A stretch of DNA of 20,100 nucleotides from NCBI GenBank assembly GCA_026770615.1, contig MU632052.1:4716-24815 (forward strand), read 5' to 3'. Shown here piece by piece: positions 19,501 to 20,100 of this stretch. Each line of letters opens with the position of its first letter. The first letter of the stretch is position 1. The translations under genes were made by a program, and so were the position numbers. Under the pieces are notes generated by a model. The model saw only the letters and a list, made by a program, of their open reading frames with translations, had not been told where the DNA came from and searched no databases. The stretch is from Pavlovales sp. CCMP2436. Lineage: Eukaryota > Haptophyta > Pavlovophyceae > Pavlovales.

Positions 19501-19923
19501 CCCGGGCTCGAGACGCCCATCGCGCTGCTGCGCAAGTGGGCCGGCGCCGACCCCAAGGGCGAGGTGGCGGTTCGCGCAATCGCCACCTTGTGGGAGCAGA
19601 ACGGTGGTGGCGATCAGGAGGCCGCTGGCGACGAGGGCGACGACGAGGGGGACGATGACGAGGATGAGGAGGCACGCGGCGTCTCGGAGAGCTTTGGCGA
19701 CAGCAAGCGCCTCGGGCGCGGCTCAAAGGACAGCAAGAACACCTCAAAGGACGGAACACCCCCTAAGCGCGACGGGACGACCTTGGATGCCGACCACATC
19801 GACGTGGACAACCTTTACGGCGATGAAGACGACCAGCTGCGCCGGCGCGACGGCGACGGCACCTATGCCGACTCGGACAGGGAGACGAACAGCGACGCCT
19901 ACGAAGAGGACGAGGAGGAGTGA
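966..19923 (+). CDS. Giant multidomain protein gene, 3' part (31 exons, 5' partial)
   Basis: Exons: 966-1057, 1501-1594, 2974-3053, 3944-4039, 4962-5151, 5655-5755, 6228-7214, 7457-7727, 7832-7893, 8162-8584, 8695-9195, 9762-10007, 10243-10392, 10561-10803, 11078-11202, 11573-11717, 12081-12137, 12695-12785, 13058-13135, 13646-13755, 14654-14722, 15064-15336, 15681-15853, 16362-16547, 16655-16883, 17020-17403, 17500-17618, 17791-18286, 18407-19136, 19290-19388, 19478-19923. Seen directly: every intron is GT...AG, all 30 junctions keep frame (19 phase 0, 7 phase 1, 4 phase 2), no internal stop, and split codons give sensible residues (for example W at 13135/13646 and 16547/16655). Domains in order: degenerate thioredoxin-like, dynein-stalk-like, Tudor-like, EF-hand, EF-hand, LamG-like, ankyrin, acidic tail. 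This suggests a scaffold with calcium sensing; function is inferred only. The first three exons are the least certain. It could be two adjacent genes, but no stop, start or untranslated gap supports a split. Confidence 0.88.
1170..1253 (+). repeat. Repeat family R2, copy b
   Basis: Well-preserved copy in intron 1: tttggcaattgccccggatt to gtactcgcacca, with ggattcgaat in the centre. Confidence 0.85.
1291..1380 (+). repeat. Repeat family R10, copy a
   Basis: Runs from cacctctactacca to agtgagtgaacaccacctgt tgaaccatgctgagc; second copy at 4619-4706. Confidence 0.8.
1415..1493 (+). repeat. Repeat family R7, copy a, with branch-point motifs
   Basis: aagccacctccctc, an inverted core around cgcatagggcg, then gtgtgttgaagggtcgtact running into (taac)n. 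It ends 7 bases before the exon 2 acceptor (cgcaaacag). The canonical TACTAAC branch-point sequence lies about 30 bases upstream of that acceptor. Copy b at 14944-15030 sits likewise before exon 22. Confidence 0.8.
1734..1902 (+). repeat. Repeat family R9, copy a
   Basis: About 169 bp, tggcaaagtagaatttggtg to gctcattattcc. Nearly colinear, in inverse orientation, with 5351-5520. GC-rich centre with ggccggcc, so it could fold; no coding capacity. Confidence 0.85.
1904..1974 (+). repeat. Repeat family R8, copy a (partial)
   Basis: Shares acgtccgtcccc, cccggacccgagcg and gagaaacactcg with copies at 7241-7330 and 12354-12450. Confidence 0.7.
2000..2167. mobile_element. R1 TIR element, copy a (full length)
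   Basis: About 168 bp bounded by imperfect terminal inverted repeats: tacaggggatcgcgggcaat at the left and its complement (ttcttactgcccgcgacccc) at the right. The interior has ttaagaaactg and its inverted counterpart, so the element is nearly palindromic. No ORF. A clear target duplication is not seen. MITE-like. Confidence 0.82.
2368..2495 (+). repeat. Repeat family R4, copy a (hairpin-forming)
   Basis: Starts gtcgacaacaaataag, contains accttgtgtaagactactaa and the gcggccaaagccgc hairpin followed by gcgaaagc. Other copies at 4329-4420 and 13322-13442. Confidence 0.8.
2590..2816. repeat. Simple-sequence tract in intron 2
   Basis: (TC)n, (CA)n, then (CG)n to about 2717, followed by a G-rich run and poly-C stretches up to an acceptor-like cccgcag at 2815-2821. 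Confidence 0.85.
2816..2840 (+). repeat. Extra copy of the exon 3 acceptor and exon start
   Basis: 25 bp matching 2968-2992 with one mismatch (acgaagacg versus atgaagacg). Includes a functional-looking ccgcag acceptor. A shorter third match (gcgcagcagttcg) lies near 2710-2724. Confidence 0.9.
2839..2955. mobile_element. R1 TIR element, copy b (left end missing)
   Basis: Begins directly after the duplicated exon start at tttcttagcaaa, a point about 45 bp inside full-length R1, and continues to the right TIR (ttcttatcgcccgcgacccc). It ends 18 bases before exon 3. Confidence 0.8.
3064..3232. mobile_element. R1 TIR element, copy c (full length)
   Basis: 169 bp with 25-bp TIRs (tacagggggtcgcgggcaat... 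and complement ending ctcctgta). It begins 10 bases after the intron 3 donor. Interior has gtttcttagcaaatcacata and gaggctcagtttcttaacgg as in copy e. Confidence 0.87.
3323..3376 (+). repeat. Repeat family R13, copy a
   Basis: Shares taactaattcgcttatcct-like start, gctaga and ggcatctcaataggaga with 13790-13847. Confidence 0.75.
3389..3735. repeat. Microsatellite block in intron 3
   Basis: (GAA)n at 3389-3418, then ATA/AAT-rich and AGTCCT/AGTCAT hexamer arrays to about 3630, then further AT-rich simple sequence and (TAG)n. Near 3667-3704 a stretch (taatcgtaagaatgataaca...) resembles the start of intron 17 (12138-12175). Confidence 0.85.
3759..3842 (-). repeat. Repeat family R2, copy c
   Basis: Complete copy in reverse orientation; read on the + strand it carries ctgattcgaatccggac, close to a tRNA B-box (GGTTCGANTCC), about 40 bases after tggtgcgagtacg, a loose A-box-like string. 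Confidence 0.85.
3870..3940. repeat. (TTC)n/(TTATTC)n tract before exon 4
   Basis: Pyrimidine-rich simple repeat serving as the polypyrimidine tract for the ttacag acceptor at 3938-3943. Confidence 0.8.
3944..5755 (+). CDS. Exons 4-6: tryparedoxin/nucleoredoxin-like domain lacking the CxxC site
   Basis: Residues 89-217 follow the tryparedoxin/nucleoredoxin pattern. A strand GKVVALFFGA (92-101) is followed by the position where WCxxC is expected. A middle strand LEVVFVSA is followed by QEWFADEF and HPWLAIPY (154-161), a signature of this family. FNV (174-176) and the last strand VVLLDTDGRTITRDG come after that. At the active site the sequence is ESDTTD: the Trp is Ser103 and both cysteines are Asp (104 and 107). 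The cis-Pro of the usual IPTL is Thr180. The fold is therefore probably kept while thiol redox chemistry is lost; a binding or scaffold role is inferred. Exon 6 ends in an Ala/Glu-rich helix (EEAADEHHKK-like). Both introns inside the domain are repeat-filled; intron 4 carries an identical 28-bp copy of the exon 4 end. Confidence 0.8.
4181..4208 (+). repeat. Extra identical copy of the exon 4 end
   Basis: 28 bp identical to 4012-4039 (encoding SSVGINLVQ). The true copy is followed by gtgatt; this one by gcaatt. The intervening 141 bp is AT-rich. Confidence 0.92.
4237..4320 (+). repeat. Repeat family R2, copy d
   Basis: tttggcaattgcctcggatt to tactcgcaccaa; lies 28 bases after the duplicated exon 4 end. 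Confidence 0.85.
4329..4420 (+). repeat. Repeat family R4, copy b
   Basis: Hairpin family, directly after R2 copy d. The gtggccaaagccgc stem keeps a G-U pair where copy c has G-C, and the tetraloop-like gaaa is ggaa. Confidence 0.8.
4619..4706 (+). repeat. Repeat family R10, copy b
   Basis: cacctctaccaccagccctg through agtgagtgaacaccatctgt to atgctgagc; colinear with 1291-1380. Confidence 0.8.
4888..4920 (-). repeat. Repeat family R3, copy b (fragment)
   Basis: gggctgcaagtcgggggacg followed by ttaaaagaactat, the inverse of the left end of copies c and d. Confidence 0.7.
5179..5298 (+). repeat. Repeat family R3, copy c
   Basis: About 120 bp from gtggttctttta through gacttgcagcccgagggcgt and catcggtcgtctcatg to cgcgtcgtctcttcgcca. 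Lies 28 bases after the exon 5 donor. Confidence 0.82.
5351..5520 (-). repeat. Repeat family R9, copy b
   Basis: 170 bp, inverse-oriented partner of 1734-1902, high identity by eye over the whole length. Confidence 0.85.
5779..5865 (+). repeat. Repeat family R5, copy a (partial)
   Basis: Follows a 20-base poly-T that starts at the exon 6 donor; caagctggcgtctgactgtc, then cgctgcgtcgcccattgc. Longer copies at 10821-10970 and 14315-14464. Confidence 0.75.
5899..5992 (-). repeat. Repeat family R8, copy b
   Basis: Inverse copy: tgtgctctgcaaaggtccct tgatccgagt through gtcaggggacggacgt to tctagatatgtaca. Confidence 0.8.
6060..6190 (+). repeat. 41-bp pyrimidine-rich tandem repeat before exon 7
   Basis: About three and a bit units of tctgctccc, ccctctccgcggcccattc, rctgcccccc, spaced 41 bases (6060, 6101, 6142, 6181). 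It forms the pyrimidine tract for the gagcag acceptor ending at 6227. Confidence 0.85.
6228..7214 (+). CDS. Exon 7: dynein-stalk-like helical domain plus acidic linker
   Basis: The largest exon (329 codons, residues 218-546). Seen: a charged helix (RLLESQHDLEMSARERKVLA), two helical half-repeats of similar pattern (ELSAALEKVRLLEADDLAEV and LDNAAAGYGRAVEAVRALSA), then a segment with PSEKVCVLAETACLAF, LKPDW (333-337), FERD.VPP (357-364) and a KY pair, then GWLVAL. In dynein heavy chains the stalk and microtubule-binding segment has the same order: coiled coil, NPP..V..V.EAVC, KPDW, F.KD.IP, KY, then WV.A. The match is by eye to the family pattern (Pfam MT/PF12777 type). An acidic run (DDDDDEEEDAAEEEEAG, about 6974-7022) separates it from another helix ending in NPQIVE. 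No AAA+ motor motifs are seen in the window, so this is not a dynein motor as such. Pyrimidine-rich repeats precede its acceptor. Confidence 0.72.
7241..7330 (+). repeat. Repeat family R8, copy c
   Basis: gtgcaaatgtctag through acgtccgtcccctgacaggt to ggacatttgcagagcacac; ends partly inverse (gcaaatgtc / gacatttgc). Confidence 0.82.
7457..8584 (+). CDS. Exons 8-10: second dynein-stalk-like helical segment
   Basis: Residues 547-798. Exon 8 starts GDEVCRDTFAFTIKAL, has a low-complexity Lys/Asp/Asn insert, then VQVKKLLGFAGDRLVGENY. Exon 9 is only 62 nt (TSITHAVNSSGRNNGSAVNQ). Exon 10 starts FSCVRYLSSWARALGSYLES followed by a coiled-coil-like helix (KQKQLDAVRAEAAAAQ). The order 'KKLLG ... SSWARAL..Y ... 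coiled coil' resembles the second half of a dynein stalk (KKLLG ... LC.WV.A...Y ... returning coiled coil), so exons 7-10 may be one or two stalk-like units. The second half of exon 10 is Leu/Arg-rich helical sequence that I do not recognise. Exon 8 ends with one base of a Gly codon; its boundary with exon 9 is marked by a 20-bp direct repeat flanking the whole intron. Confidence 0.75.
7727..7850 (+). repeat. Direct repeat flanking the whole of intron 8
   Basis: 7727-7746 and 7831-7850 match 18 of 20. The first copy starts at the last base of exon 8 and supplies the donor (g/gtacgt); the second starts at the acceptor G and continues as exon 9 (g/gtactt). The intron between is only 104 bp and C-rich. 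Confidence 0.9.
7903..8020 (+). repeat. Repeat family R3, copy d
   Basis: About 118 bp, starts 10 bases after the exon 9 donor; gatagttcttttaattt, gacttgcagcccgaaggcgt, gcatcggtcgtctcatg. Confidence 0.82.
8027..8154. repeat. Inverted repeat in intron 9
   Basis: tgagattggtatagagata (8027-8045) is mirrored by its near-complement ending 8154, enclosing AT-rich sequence. A 15-base copy of the exon 10 junction (ctcatgacaagttct, 8102-8116) lies in the loop, 49 bases before the true one (8151-8165). Confidence 0.75.
8695..10392 (+). CDS. Exons 11-13: charged helix, acidic linker and Tudor/Agenet-like module
   Basis: Residues 799-1097. Exon 11 begins with a helical stretch, then a Lys/Ala/Glu-rich probable coiled coil (EAAEAKKKLKLEAKAKAG), then acidic runs (EEDEEDEEDDEEQG; EDDDDKEGGEEEDY). 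Residues 928-975 read VIGNWKDYGSWYPGQVCRYD...YEIHYDDGDQE joined across intron 11 to MGVPPSRMRR. The W-Y/F-P-G ... Y.I.YDDGD.E ... VP...(I/M)R pattern is that of small Tudor/Agenet-like barrels, which bind methylated Lys/Arg or act as protein-interaction modules; the ligand here is unknown. The pattern runs cleanly across the E|M junction, which supports placing all of 9196-9761 in the intron. Exons 12-13 continue with acidic linker and helical sequence (FSWTFSARMLKLPEG; VAMLDRRLASRTRDLDRQL). Confidence 0.78.
9225..9608 (+). repeat. Duplicated segment in intron 11
   Basis: 9225-9310 and 9521-9608 share cacacaactctct, agcaacaacttcaaccca and the left end of R1. Each unit is preceded by a copy of the exon boundary sequence or by other repeats. 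The first copy (9284-9318) keeps only the left TIR of R1. Confidence 0.85.
9469..9516 (-). repeat. Repeat family R12, copy b
   Basis: Inverse of 581-628: gatcagaagatagta then acgagaaatgtgccat. Confidence 0.75.
9581..9750. mobile_element. R1 TIR element, copy e (full length)
   Basis: 170 bp, tacaggggatcgcaggcaat to gcccgcgatcccctgta. Flanks are ctccaaccc and ctcaacccc, a possible 8-9 bp target duplication with one indel. It ends 11 bases before the exon 12 acceptor. Confidence 0.87.
10395..10490. repeat. CA-rich microsatellite in intron 13
   Basis: acacacac / acatgcgcgcacataaac / acacatgca units starting at the exon 13 donor. Confidence 0.9.
10561..12137 (+). CDS. Exons 14-17: helical segment ending in an EQEQE-rich stretch
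   Basis: Residues 1098-1287. Exon 14 (81 codons) begins ERSAIEDELRLAIGLRDLRT. Exon 15 is APADTPLRAELTRALDVFIE and onward, ending two bases into a Glu codon completed by exon 16 (RKDDFLDFLTSEEDLAMVSK). Exon 16 ends TEQCREQEAEKEK and exon 17 is DQEQEQEIEMERYADLAYQ, so together they form a Glu/Gln-rich helix. All four exons are short and GC-rich against AT-rich introns, with clear acceptors (tttttttgcag, ttattttag). No named domain is recognised. The Gln/Glu stretch just before the RRWPF block also occurs, as I recall, in giant DUF3638-type proteins; that is a weak recollection, not a match I can test. Introns 15 and 16 carry long junction duplications. Confidence 0.78.
10807..10983 (+). mobile_element. 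R5 repeat, copy b, flanked by 11-bp direct repeats
   Basis: The repeat proper is about 10821-10970 (tgatagggattcaagctggc to gtgtgcccaggcaa), about 150 bp, with only about four differences from 14315-14464. cgctgttatat occurs at 10807-10817 and 10973-10983, consistent with a target duplication. It lies at the start of intron 14. Confidence 0.8.
11195..11333 (+). repeat. Duplicated exon 15 end and donor
   Basis: 11195-11213 (spanning GA/gtacgt) and 11315-11333 match 16 of 19; the second copy has lost the GT donor (gaggac). Confidence 0.75.
11244..11265 (+). other. Perfect 9-bp hairpin in intron 15
   Basis: cctcggccc / tttt / gggccgagg. Followed by a weakly tRNA-like gagttcaagtg, but no cloverleaf. 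Role unknown. Confidence 0.6.
11441..11604 (+). repeat. Duplicated exon 16 acceptor and exon start
   Basis: 11441-11504 and 11541-11604: 64 bp with three mismatches, offset exactly 100. Both copies contain tacag/gcgcaagg and the codons for RKDDFLDFLT. Copy 1 runs into aacaatgcttaaa, so its frame ends at a stop soon after. Confidence 0.92.
11682..11901 (+). repeat. Duplicated exon 16 end and donor
   Basis: 11682-11736 and 11847-11901: 55 bp with three mismatches, offset 165. Both span aaggagaag/gt and continue to gtcgacaacaaat, the sequence that also opens family R4. Confidence 0.92.
12230..12355. repeat. Pyrimidine-rich tract in intron 17
   Basis: ccactctctc / cctcccctcc units with no coding potential, preceding R8 copy d. 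Confidence 0.75.
12354..12450 (+). repeat. Repeat family R8, copy d
   Basis: gtgtgtaaatatctag through ccaccggacccaagcg, gagaaacactcggatcaagg to gcagagcacaca. It immediately precedes the extra copy of the exon 18 start. Confidence 0.82.
12471..12504 (+). repeat. Extra copy of the exon 18 start
   Basis: 34 bp, five mismatches to 12693-12726. Preceded by its own ccccctccag acceptor; would read RDGEKARRWPL in place of RDGEEPRRWPF. Confidence 0.88.
12530..12690. repeat. (CTTCTAATGC)n-type simple repeat before exon 18
   Basis: Tandem ttctaatgcc and related atcttctaat units, giving the pyrimidine tract of the exon 18 acceptor. Confidence 0.85.
12695..13755 (+). CDS. Exons 18-20: conserved-looking RRWPF / FPQYLHMSRNYFD / ERRLKN block
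   Basis: Residues 1288-1380. Exon 18: RDGEEPRRWPFHALESPTEL then a FYPAS end. Exon 19: DFRLYSRSSLPFPQYLHMSR NYFDLN. Exon 20 opens with a Trp codon split across intron 19, then VGERRLKNVVCALDWVPS, then Ala/Pro-rich linker. Density of aromatic residues and the sharp motifs suggest a well-conserved core. I recall similar motifs in very large protist and fungal proteins of DUF3638/DUF3645 type (often labelled ubiquitinyl hydrolase 1-like), but I cannot confirm this and no catalytic residues are identified. Splice phases 1 and 1 fit exactly. Introns 17, 18 and 19 each hold a copy of an adjacent junction. Confidence 0.75.
12781..12805 (+). repeat. Tandem duplication at the exon 18 donor
   Basis: ttcaggtgctaa followed at once by ttcagggtgctaa; the donor GT is in the first. 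Confidence 0.8.
12822..12878 (+). repeat. Repeat family R3, copy e (partial)
   Basis: catagttcttataacgcccc then tgacttgcagcctgaaggcg tacgggcatgaca. Confidence 0.78.
13105..13244 (+). repeat. Duplicated exon 19 end and donor
   Basis: 13105-13147 and 13202-13244: 43 bp, eight mismatches, offset 97. Both keep aact/gtaagta. Five of six differences in the coding part are synonymous. Confidence 0.88.
13322..13442 (+). repeat. Repeat family R4, copy c
   Basis: Best-folded copy: stem gtccggat (13370-13377) with atccggac (13384-13391), stem gcggc (13395-13399) with gccgc (13404-13408), then gc-gaaa-gc (13409-13416). Confidence 0.82.
13481..13600 (+). repeat. Repeat family R6, copy a
   Basis: atgatgctccggctaccgct gggagcgcag through gggtgtcagcgtctgagcgt to accttgcggtggtgccaaag. 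About 120 bp; other copies at 14745-14791, 15468-15585 and 15881-15996. Confidence 0.85.
13790..13847 (+). repeat. Repeat family R13, copy b
   Basis: ggaaactaacttgctaatcc to aggcatctcaataggagaac; directly precedes R2 copy e. Confidence 0.75.
13857..13939 (+). repeat. Repeat family R2, copy e
   Basis: tctggcagttgccccggatt to gtactcgcacca. Confidence 0.83.
14141..14205 (-). repeat. Repeat family R11, copy b
   Basis: Inverse partner of 781-848: gtcggagcgctaagatcagc ttgat and ccgccagccagaac. Confidence 0.7.
14242..14266 (+). repeat. Extra identical copy of the exon 21 acceptor and start
   Basis: 25 bp identical to 14649-14673 (cgcag/gcgaccaagctgcgc...), offset 407. The copy then runs into a poly-C tract. 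Confidence 0.92.
14315..14464 (+). repeat. Repeat family R5, copy c
   Basis: About 150 bp nearly identical to 10821-10970. It lies inside a wider inverted pair attatatgaa (near 14302) / ttcatataat (near 14541). Confidence 0.85.
14654..15853 (+). CDS. Exons 21-23: EF-hand and following helical region
   Basis: Residues 1381 to about 1552. Exon 21 (23 codons) reads ATKLRNALRLL then a 12-residue loop DTDGTGVFEASE (1392-1403) with D1, D3, T5, E9 and E12 all suitable for calcium and Gly at position 6: a canonical EF-hand whose loop ends exactly at the exon boundary. Exon 22 supplies the exiting helix (VCEALRSAEDITLTEPELQE) and probably a degenerate partner hand interrupted by a Gly/Arg-rich insert (GPRRSAGGGRVGTGF), ending LTMKQLMRVLTSGT. 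Exon 23 (AETIRCALHLRQARAEPLV...) continues to a Cys codon split across intron 23. Calcium binding is inferred from the loop residues. Confidence 0.82.
14718..14806 (+). mobile_element. R6 repeat, copy b (short), flanked by 15-bp direct repeats
   Basis: cagaggttagttatg occurs at 14718-14732 (the exon 21 donor) and 14792-14806. Between them lies a 5' part of R6 (14745-14791: atgatgccacttctaccgcc tggggcgcaat...). The direct repeats look like a target duplication of the splice donor. Confidence 0.88.
14850..14898 (+). repeat. Repeat family R5, copy d (fragment)
   Basis: gatagggatccaagctggcg tctgact then poly-C and gcccattg. Confidence 0.65.
14906..15074 (+). mobile_element. R7 repeat, copy b, flanked by copies of the exon 22 start
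   Basis: ggcaggtgtgcgaggc is present at 14906-14921 and, as the real acceptor and exon 22 start, at 15059-15074. Between them lies R7 (14944-15030), including gggtcatactaac and (taac)n. The 16-bp repeats look like a target duplication. Confidence 0.87.
15468..15585 (+). repeat. Repeat family R6, copy c
   Basis: atgatgccccttctaccgcc tggggtgcagtctctgcgtc to gatgataccaaaacgccg. Confidence 0.87.
15605..15698 (+). repeat. Duplicated exon 23 acceptor and start
   Basis: 15605-15627 and 15676-15698, 23 bp identical, offset 71. Both have cccag/gcggagaccatcc; the second is the true exon start. Confidence 0.92.
15881..15996 (+). repeat. Repeat family R6, copy d
   Basis: atgatgccccttttaccacc tggggtgcag to gtgataccaaaacgccg, 27 bases after the exon 23 donor. 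Confidence 0.86.
16080..16148 (+). repeat. Repeat family R8, copy e (diverged)
   Basis: atctctaggcaggacgtctg tccccgg and caaccggacgtgag, ending agcacacag. Confidence 0.6.
16330..16353 (+). repeat. Poly-C tract before exon 24
   Basis: A run of 24 C residues just upstream of the accaccag acceptor; similar but shorter C runs precede exons 11 and 19. Confidence 0.9.
16362..17403 (+). CDS. Exons 24-26: helical region with second canonical EF-hand
   Basis: Exon 24: CRFIDCAMHFAPAELNILLR ... ARLFALEDEW, a motif run I associate with large EF-hand proteins of oomycetes and other protists (from memory, untested). Exon 25 begins with a Trp codon split across intron 24 and continues SLLKQRAQAVRVRLAIRARG, with the loop DADQNGLLSLAE (1645-1656): D1, D3, N5, S9, E12 and Gly6 make a canonical EF-hand. 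The partner position ITSKPHITYADFVEALCPP spans intron 25; it resembles the end of a second, degenerate hand (ITYADFVEAL). Exon 26 then gives Ser-rich linker and a charged probable coiled coil (EAELAALLESTIDDERRAEA). Phases 2, 2, 0, 0 fit throughout. Confidence 0.83.
16549..16581 (+). repeat. (CAA)n microsatellite at the intron 24 donor
   Basis: The donor gtaaca leads straight into about ten CAA units. Confidence 0.9.
17500..18286 (+). CDS. Exons 27-28: LamG/concanavalin-like beta-sandwich
   Basis: Residues 1819-2023, continuing a little into exon 29. Exon 27: EGGPQWLEGRGKWLFVKHGG ... FLVLRVPFR, ending two bases into a Lys codon; exon 28: NGGGTHLNQYTLSIHLKCLD then REWHTVTMTVDTTANMMRTY VDGEQVFA and FALKGRLALFYSKT. 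The sequence 'NQYTL.I.LK ... W H.V.(M)TVD ... (R)TYVDG ... GRLALF' is typical of LamG/pentraxin-type jelly-roll domains, with the last strand IYVRAVSVHNRVLSADAI at the start of exon 29. Such domains bind carbohydrate or protein. No signal peptide can be judged because the N-terminus is outside the window. Intron 27 between these exons carries a 58-bp MITE. Confidence 0.83.
17624..17697. mobile_element. 58-bp hAT-like MITE in intron 27
   Basis: The element is 17632-17689: cagggttttaca at the left, tgtaaagccctg at the right, with ttccggga/tcccggaa forming an inner stem. It is flanked by ttgccgcc (17624-17631) and ttgccgct (17690-17697), an 8-bp target duplication matching 7 of 8. CAGGG-type ends and 8-bp duplications are hallmarks of hAT-superfamily non-autonomous elements. 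The left duplication begins 5 bases after the exon 27 donor. Confidence 0.83.
18407..19923 (+). CDS. Exons 29-31: ankyrin repeats and acidic C-terminal tail
   Basis: Exon 29 (18407-19136) finishes the LamG-like fold, adds a helical stretch, then ankyrin-like EHLLHAAAFSNNLQALELLL, a charged insert of about 70 residues, and TPLHAAASAGHSHVIEKLID. Exons 30-31 give TPLHYACAKGWAEAALALVT AGADP and TPIALLRKWAG. TPLH, the GH/GW turn and the AGA(D) end are ankyrin hallmarks; at least three repeats. Introns 29 and 30 both split the first Gly of the AGA turn in phase 1. The tail after about 19600 is Asp/Glu/Gly/Lys-rich (GDEGDDEGDDDEDEEARG; YEEDEEE) and ends at TGA 19921-19923. No polyadenylation signal is recognised in the remaining 177 bases. 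Confidence 0.87.
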
Positions 19924-20100
19924 GCCGCTTCGTCGCTGGGGAACGTGGGCTGGCGCGAGCAGGCGCGAGCGCGGGCGCGAGCAGGCGCGAGCGCGGGCGC
20001 GAGCAGGCGCGAGCAGGCGCGAGCAGGCGCGAGCAGGCGCGAGCGCGGGCGCGAGCGGGCGCGAGCGGGCGCGAGCGGGCGCGCGCGGGCGTGAGCGGCG
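19924..20100 (+). repeat. 3' flank with GC-rich minisatellite
   Basis: After the stop codon a 10-12 base unit (gcgcgagcaggc / gcgcgagcgcgggc variants) repeats from about 19952 to the window end and continues beyond. Probably 3' UTR or downstream sequence; no terminator or polyadenylation motif is seen. Confidence 0.85.

Noticed and set aside
966..19923. Bacterial operon reading of the many open frames
   Set aside because: No ribosome-binding sites, frames are split by GT...AG introns with pyrimidine tracts, and domain motifs only join after splicing.
19940..20100. CRISPR-like array
   Set aside because: Units are 10-12 bases without unique spacers, in a eukaryotic context: a minisatellite.

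Overview
The window is eukaryotic nuclear DNA. It holds the 3' part of one very large, intron-dense protein gene on the + strand. I can chain 31 exons (966 to the TGA at 19921-19923) through 30 introns. All have GT...AG ends, every junction keeps the reading frame, and about 2,447 amino acids are encoded. The 5' end lies upstream of the window and no start codon is assigned. Exons are strongly GC-rich. Introns are a mix of pyrimidine/poly-C tracts, microsatellites and AT-richer dispersed repeats. This fits a GC-rich unicellular alga or other protist (haptophyte- or pelagophyte-like), but nothing here fixes the taxon.

Protein layout, in order (residues numbered from the first complete codon in the window): an unrecognised N-terminal part (1-88); a tryparedoxin/nucleoredoxin-like fold whose two active-site cysteines are both Asp and whose cis-Pro is lost (89-217); a long helical region resembling the stalk/microtubule-binding segment of dynein heavy chains, with acidic linkers (218 to about 800); a charged helix, acidic linker and Tudor/Agenet-like module (799-975); further helical sequence ending in an EQEQE-type stretch (976-1287); a conserved-looking RRWPF...FPQYLHMSRNYFD...ERRLKN block (1288-1380) that may belong to a family of giant protist proteins; a canonical EF-hand (1392-1403); a second region with a canonical EF-hand (1645-1656); a LamG/concanavalin-like fold (about 1819-2050); ankyrin repeats and an acidic tail (to 2447). 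The architecture suggests a calcium-responsive scaffold. No catalytic domain is visible in this part.

The introns are the unusual part. At least 13 of 30 contain a second copy of the exon-intron junction that bounds them: 12 to 64 bp direct repeats covering the donor or the acceptor, offset by 12 to about 570 bp. In intron 8 and intron 11 the repeats flank the whole intron, so the duplicated target itself supplies a splice site. Between or beside these duplications lie short non-coding repeats of at least thirteen families (about 50-170 bp). They include a TIR element with TACAGGGG ends, a 58-bp hAT-like MITE with an 8-bp target duplication, a family with a tRNA-type B box, a family with stable hairpins, and a family carrying TACTAAC branch-point motifs just upstream of acceptors. 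Together this looks like a locus where small mobile elements insert at or beside splice junctions and repeatedly create, shift or enlarge introns (introner-like behaviour).

Bases 1-965 hold repeats only. After the stop codon, a GC-rich minisatellite runs to the window end. I see no rRNA, tRNA, CRISPR array, complete transposase or convincing minus-strand gene.
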